Below the pieces are notes generated by a model. That model was not told the DNA's origin and ran no database searches. It saw only the letters and a program-made list of their open reading frames with translations. DNA of 64,000 nucleotides from Bhargavaea cecembensis (GTDB lineage: Bacteria > Bacillota > Bacilli > Bacillales_A > Planococcaceae). Numbering within the stretch: position 1 is the stretch's first letter; each line of letters opens with the position of its first letter. Location: positions 274,981-338,980 of the forward strand of contig NZ_LN651373.1 of assembly GCF_000826125.2 (NCBI RefSeq), read 5' to 3'. Shown in pieces: positions 60,440-64,000 of this stretch. The position numbers and the translations under genes are program-made.

Positions 60440-60712
60440 ATAGCCGATGAGGAAACCATCCCGACGATGCTCGTCGGCTTCGCGGACATGTTCTTGCCGT
60501 CGGTCATCGGCAGCGGCATCGAGAGCGAAATCACCCGGTTCGTCGTCGGCGCGCTGTCACTCACACAGCTCGTCTACATGTCGGAAATCGGCATCCTGAT
60601 CCTGCGCTCGAATATCCCGGTAAGCTTCCTCGACCTATTCGTCATCTTCGTCCAGCGCACGGTGATCACGTTGCCGATTATCGTGCTCATTGCACATTGG
60701 TTGGTGTTTTAA
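60440..60712 (+). pseudogene. 3' remnant of a yjiH-type membrane protein gene
   Basis: From 60440 the frame reads IADEETIPTMLVGFADMFLP, then RFVVGALSLTQLVYMSEIGI, SNIPVSFLDLFVIF and QRTVITLPIIVLIAHWL. This is the C-terminal end of YjiH/nucleoside-recognition (Gate) membrane proteins. The first 300 or so residues are absent; the preceding base triplet is the stop codon of cassette gene 3. Codon use is that of the GC-rich core. The 5' part is not in this window upstream of the cassette. Confidence 0.85.
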
Positions 60713-60722
60713 GAAGGACAAG

Positions 60723-60751
60723 AGGGCGGCCTGCGGGCTGCTCTTTTTTGG
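60723..60751 (+). terminator. Terminator of the former yjiH gene
   Basis: AGGGCGGCC-TGCG-GGCTGCTCT (60723-60744) followed by six T. Confidence 0.75.
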
Positions 60752-60873
60752 TGGGGGGGTGAGGAGGGGTTGAACGGATACGTCCGGCTTTCATTGCACA
60801 AAGTGCCTGCCCTGCGTGTTTGGCAATACCCGATTCAGCCCATACTAATCCACGAAAAGAGGAGGGTTGATCG

Positions 60874-61101
60874 ATGGTTCCAAACGTCCAGTGCATTGAA
60901 TGCGGCAGGGAATTTGCGGCGGTGCAGTCTCCGGATCCCGAGCGCTGCGGGGATTGCTATACGCCGGTCGAGCCGGTGGAGGCGGGGCAGGACGGGCCGA
61001 GTGTGTTTGTCGAGGATCCGCATGATTCGAAGGTGGAAGATGTGTACGATCCGAACCCGGATGATCTGGAGCCGGGCGACTATGAGCAGCAGATCCCTTG
61101 A
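60874..61101 (+). CDS. Small zinc-ribbon protein
   Basis: 75 residues with AAGAGGAGGG upstream. The N-terminus carries two paired cysteine sites, CIECGREF and CGDC, a zinc ribbon of the type seen in small Bacillales proteins. The rest is strongly acidic and Pro-rich (VEDPHDSKVEDVYDPNPDDL). It probably binds zinc and a protein partner. A strong terminator follows 10 bp after the stop. Confidence 0.7.
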   Translation: MVPNVQCIECGREFAAVQSPDPERCGDCYTPVEPVEAGQDGPSVFVEDPHDSKVEDVYDPNPDDLEPGDYEQQIP

Positions 61102-61111
61102 GCGCCATGAG

Positions 61112-61149
61112 AAACAGGCTGATTACCGTATGCGTAATCAGCCTGTTTT
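61112..61149 (+). terminator. Strong Rho-independent terminator
   Basis: A 15-bp stem (61112-61126 with 61134-61148) ending in TTTT. Confidence 0.85.
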
Positions 61150-61222
61150 CGTTTGGGCATGCTTCTCGATCTTCGGGATATAAAATGACCCGCCGTGGTC
61201 CACGTTGCGAAGCCTTTTAGGA

Positions 61223-61347
61223 CGAGTGTCAACTTCAAGGTCTCGGATGTCAACTTTCGCCGTGCGAGTGTCAATATCGATAGGGTGAGCGTCAACTTCA
61301 GGGTCTCGGGTGTCAACTTCGGGAAGTGAGCGTCGTTTTTGAGGGGC
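61223..61347. repeat. Six-unit intergenic array, 21-bp period
   Basis: Units start at 61223, 61244, 61265, 61286, 61307 and about 61327. The consensus is CGAGTGTCAACTTCNNGGTCT; the GTCAACTT core is best kept. No spacers. Confidence 0.75.
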
Positions 61348-61451
61348 CGGAAGAGAAGTTTCTCAAGCCCCCTGCGGGAAATACAGTATGGGTTTGTCTC
61401 GCAGGGCGGATTTCCATGGACGGGAAGTGATCAGGCGAGAAAAAGGTACCC

Positions 61452-61640
61452 ACTCGCGACGGATTGCTGCCGACTCGGCTTTGATTGCCACCCACTCGCA
61501 TCCGAAAGTGGGCCGCCCGGAAGTGATTGCGGCTCACTCGGGATGGAAAGCGGCTTACTCGGACTCGAAAGCGGCTCACTCGGAAGCAATTGCGGCTCAC
61601 TCGGCCTCGAAAGCGGCTTACTCGGGACCAAAAGCGGCTC
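61452..61640. repeat. Nine-unit intergenic array, 21-bp period
   Basis: Nine abutting units of exactly 21 bp from 61452 to 61640 (consensus ACTCGGNNNNGAAAGCGGCTC, with GATTGC replacing GAAAGC in some). The period equals seven codons, so it produces long repetitive open frames on both strands that are not genes. Together with the array at 61223 it fills most of the 675-bp gap 61102-61776. Confidence 0.8.
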
Positions 61641-61776
61641 ACTCGCCCAGCCGCCGCCCTTTCCCCGCCCCAGCGCCTTCCCCGAAAATCCATTCTCCTG
61701 TCGTGAAACCCGTCCGCGGCCCATATAGTGAAGGAAAGTCACCGGACGGTCGGACGCGGCGGGAAAGGGGGGCGAG

Positions 61777-62859
61777 ATGGTGAAACAGTTGAAGGTGGGG
61801 GTCATCGGGGCGGGGATGATTTCGGATTTTCATTTGCAGTCGTATAAGCGGAATGCCCGGGTGGAGCTGGTCGGGGTGTTTGATTTGTCGATGGAGCGGG
61901 CGACGGAGAAGGCGGGCCGGTTCGGGGTGAGGAAGGTGTTCGGTTCGCTGGATGCGCTGCTGGAGGATCCGGAGATTGAGGCGGTGAGCATTTGCACGTG
62001 GAATAATACGCATGCAGAACTCGCAGTCAGGGCGCTGCAACACGACAAGCATGTGTTGGTGGAGAAGCCGCTGGCGATGGGTTATGCGGAGGCGTTGAAG
62101 GTGCGGGATGCGGCGGAGGGGAAGGGTCGGGTGTTCCAGGTCGGGTTCGTGCGGCGGTTTGCGGCGAATTCGCGGGTGTTGAAGCGGTTTATCGATGATG
62201 GGGCGCTTGGTGATATTTATTATGCGAAGGGGACGTGCATCCGGCGGATCGGCAATCCGGGCGGGTGGTTTTCGGACCGGTCGCTTGCGGGCGGGGGGCC
62301 GCTGATCGATCTTGGCGTTCACCTCATCGATATTTGCTGGTATTTGATGGGGAGGCCGAGGCCGGTGCGGGTGACGGGGCGGACGTTCGATCCGCTCGGC
62401 AACCGGGGGCATGTGGAGAATCTGGATTTTTATAAGGCGTCGGATTATAGCGCGGATAAGAATGAAGTAGAGGATCTGGCGGCGGCGATGATCACGTTCG
62501 AGAACGGGGCGGTGCTGATGCTGGATGTGTCGTTCAGTCTGCATGCGCGGAAGAATGAGACGGGGATCCGGCTGTACGGGACGAGGGGCGGTGCGGAGCT
62601 CGAGCCGGAGCTGATGCTCGTGTCGGAGGCGCACAATACGATCTTGAACATCGAGCCGCAGATCGATCATCCGACGCTTGATTTTGATGAGGCGTTTGCG
62701 GCGGAGATCGATCATTTTGTTGCGTGCTGCCTGGGGGACGGGGCGACGGCCGCGCCGCTTGAGGACGGGCTGGCGGTGATGAGGATGCTGGACGGCGTTT
62801 ATGAGTCGGCGAGAACCGGACGGGAGGTCGTGTTTGATGACGATCCGGATGGCGAATAA
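61777..62859 (+). CDS. Gfo/Idh/MocA-family sugar dehydrogenase
   Basis: 360 residues. N-terminal NAD(P)-binding fold (VGVIGAGMISDFHLQSY, residues 7-23), the family lysine in HVLVEKPLAMGYAEAL and the catalytic His region GGGPLIDLGVHLIDICWYLMG. These enzymes oxidise or epimerise sugars and inositols. First of three tightly linked genes. The isomerase gene overlaps its end by 23 bp. The gene is exceptionally G-rich. Confidence 0.9.
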   Translation: MVKQLKVGVIGAGMISDFHLQSYKRNARVELVGVFDLSMERATEKAGRFGVRKVFGSLDALLEDPEIEAVSICTWNNTHAELAVRALQHDKHVLVEKPLAMGYAEALKVRDAAEGKGRVFQVGFVRRFAANSRVLKRFIDDGALGDIYYAKGTCIRRIGNPGGWFSDRSLAGGGPLIDLGVHLIDICWYLMGRPRPVRVTGRTFDPLGNRGHVENLDFYKASDYSADKNEVEDLAAAMITFENGAVLMLDVSFSLHARKNETGIRLYGTRGGAELEPELMLVSEAHNTILNIEPQIDHPTLDFDEAFAAEIDHFVACCLGDGATAAPLEDGLAVMRMLDGVYESARTGREVVFDDDPDGE

Positions 62860-63730
62860 AGTCGGGGTGATCACGGACAACTTCCGGCTGCCGCTCCGGG
62901 AGGCGTTGCGGAAGGCGAAGGAGCTGGGCGCGGACGGGGTGCAGATGTATGCGGTGTCGGGCGAGCTGGATCCTGCGCAAATGAGCCCGGCCAAGAGACG
63001 GGAGCTCGCGGGTTTTATTGCCGGGCTCGGTCTTGAGGTTTCTGCGCTTTGCGGGGATCTCGGCGGGCATGGGTTTCAGGACCGGGCGGCGAATCCGGGG
63101 AAGGTCGAGAAGTCGAAGCGGATCATCGATTTGGCGAAGGAGCTCGGGGCAGATATCGTGACGACGCATATCGGGATTGTGCCGGAGGATGAGTCGGGTC
63201 CGGTGTACGAGGCGATGCAGGCGGCGTGCGGGGAGCTGGCGGCGTATGCGAAGAGTGTGGACGGGTTCTTTGCGATCGAGACGGGGCCGGAGCCGAGCGC
63301 GCGGCTGAAGAAGTTTCTGGATTCTCTTCCGGGCGACGGGGTGTCGGTGAATTTTGATCCGGCGAATCTGGTGATGGTGACGGGCGACGATCCTGTACAG
63401 GGGGTGCATCTGCTGAAGGAGTATATCGTTCATACGCATGTGAAGGACGGGGTGCGGCTGCGGCCGGCCGATCCGAGGGACGTGTACGGCATGCACGGGT
63501 ATAATCAAGGCAGTTCGCACGGCGAGATTGCGGAGATGGTCGAGCGGGGGGAGTTTTTCCGCGAGGTTCCGCCCGGGGAGGGGGCGGTCGATTTCGATGC
63601 GTATTTCCGGGCGTTGCAGGCGATCGGATATGACGGGTATTTGACAGTCGAGCGGGAAGTGAGGGCGGATCCGGTGCGGGATATCGCGGAGGCGGTGCGG
63701 TTCATCAACCGGTACCGGTTTCCGCCGTGA
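62837..63730 (+). CDS. Sugar phosphate isomerase/epimerase-like TIM-barrel protein
   Basis: 297 residues from ATG 62837 (GGGAGGT 8 bp upstream). A xylose-isomerase-like (AP-endonuclease family 2) barrel. KVGVITDNFRLPLREALRKA opens strand 1. Metal ligands are probably in FFAIETGPEPSARL (Glu), SVNFDPANL (Asp), VHTHVKDGVRL (His) and YLTVEREV (Glu). It is commonly paired with Gfo/Idh/MocA dehydrogenases in inositol, keto-sugar or disaccharide breakdown. The exact substrate is not visible. Confidence 0.88.
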   Translation: MTIRMANKVGVITDNFRLPLREALRKAKELGADGVQMYAVSGELDPAQMSPAKRRELAGFIAGLGLEVSALCGDLGGHGFQDRAANPGKVEKSKRIIDLAKELGADIVTTHIGIVPEDESGPVYEAMQAACGELAAYAKSVDGFFAIETGPEPSARLKKFLDSLPGDGVSVNFDPANLVMVTGDDPVQGVHLLKEYIVHTHVKDGVRLRPADPRDVYGMHGYNQGSSHGEIAEMVERGEFFREVPPGEGAVDFDAYFRALQAIGYDGYLTVEREVRADPVRDIAEAVRFINRYRFPP

Positions 63731-63749
63731 AGGGAGGGGGCGTTCGGAT

Positions 63750-64000
63750 GACGGTTTTAGGTATTGACGGCGGCGGGACGAAGACGGCGGCGGTCGTGTG
63801 CGGGCTGGACGGGCAGGTGCTCGCGCGTGCGGAGGCCGGCCCGAGCAATCCGACGGTGATGAAAGCGGATGAGTTTTCGGCGGTGCTGTCGGGGCTGTTC
63901 AATGAGCTGCGGGCGCGGGACGGGGCGGCGTTCGGGCAGATTTCGGCGGCGCATTTCGGGATGAGCGGCGTAACGGAGAGCGGGAATGAGCGGCTCGTGG
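63750..64000 (+). CDS. BadF/BadG-type sugar kinase, N-acetylglucosamine kinase-like (3' end outside window)
   Basis: The first 83 codons from ATG 63750 (AAGGGAGGGGG upstream). The phosphate-binding start MTVLGIDGGGTKTAAVVCG and AGPSNPTVMKADEF, with HFGMSGVTESG, are typical of the BadF/BadG/BcrA ATPase family that contains N-acetylglucosamine and N-acetylmuramic acid kinases. Linked to the dehydrogenase and isomerase, it suggests an amino-sugar or related catabolic operon. The gene continues beyond the window. Confidence 0.85.

Noticed and set aside
61452..61640. Possible CRISPR array
   Set aside because: Units of 21 bp abut directly without spacers and no cas genes are near, so it is a tandem repeat.

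Overview
The window looks like a chromosomal segment of a spore-forming member of the Bacillales with fairly high GC. I favour a Planococcaceae/Caryophanaceae-like or moderately GC-rich Bacillaceae genome. The grounds are strong AGGAGG-type ribosome binding sites, sigma-A-type promoters, CcpA-type cre boxes, an SLH-domain S-layer protein, XylR/XylA/XylB of Bacillus type, and a GerA-GerC-GerB germinant receptor operon. Core genes are GC-rich. Several accessory stretches are clearly AT-rich (about 4.2-6.8, 13.0-14.3, 25.5-26.3 and 38.4-39.7 kb, and around 59.2-60.4 kb) and look acquired.

Layout. 0-7 kb: the end of a membrane protein, a GGDEF protein, then an accessory island. The island has two PD-(D/E)xK nuclease-like proteins, a solo OLD-family ATPase/TOPRIM nuclease, and a short transcription unit whose 5' leader is a near-exact copy of the L11-binding GTPase-associated centre of 23S rRNA. 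7.1-13 kb: a complete xylose regulon (xylA, xylB, a sugar porter, xylR) with promoter, cre and XylR operator. 14.3-19.2 kb: a TetR-controlled 3-hydroxybutyrate/acetoacetate operon (dehydrogenase, MFS carrier, acetoacetyl-CoA synthetase). 19.8-21.5 kb: an SLH protein. 22-26.3 kb: small accessory genes, including a paralogue and a decayed fragment of the first nuclease-like gene, and a GNAT-type toxin-antitoxin pair. 27.3-31.8 kb: a TRAP transporter with a DapA-like aldolase and an XRE-cupin regulator. 32-35 kb: a peptide/amino-acid unit (YfcC-type carrier plus PepD). 35.2 kb: a paralogue of the 2.7-kb nuclease. 38.4-39.7 kb: hicA-hicB followed by a SecB-like protein, a candidate toxin-antitoxin-chaperone module. 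39.8-42.2 kb: an amidohydrolase plus carrier. 42.7-44.7 kb: an IS1182-type element. 44.8-49.4 kb: a YfcC carrier, RpiR regulator, M20 deacylase and N-acylamino acid racemase, which fit an N-acyl/D-amino acid salvage route. 50-54 kb: the germination operon. 55.1-58.9 kb: CcdA, a ResA-like thioredoxin and a two-component system. 59.3-60.4 kb: a compact three-gene cassette of unknown function that abuts a truncated yjiH gene. 61.8 kb to the end: a sugar operon (Gfo/Idh/MocA dehydrogenase, TIM-barrel isomerase, BadF-type kinase) cut by the window edge.

Most unusual signals: (1) the 23S rRNA GTPase-centre mimic placed between a perfect sigma-A promoter and a 61-residue ORF; (2) four intergenic arrays, unrelated in sequence, that all have an exact 21-bp period, all between 49.7 and 61.7 kb; (3) the three-gene cassette next to a truncated yjiH; (4) the hicA-hicB-SecB-like module; (5) two families of nuclease-like paralogues spread through the window. 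No database or folding program was run. Family assignments come from recognising motifs by eye.
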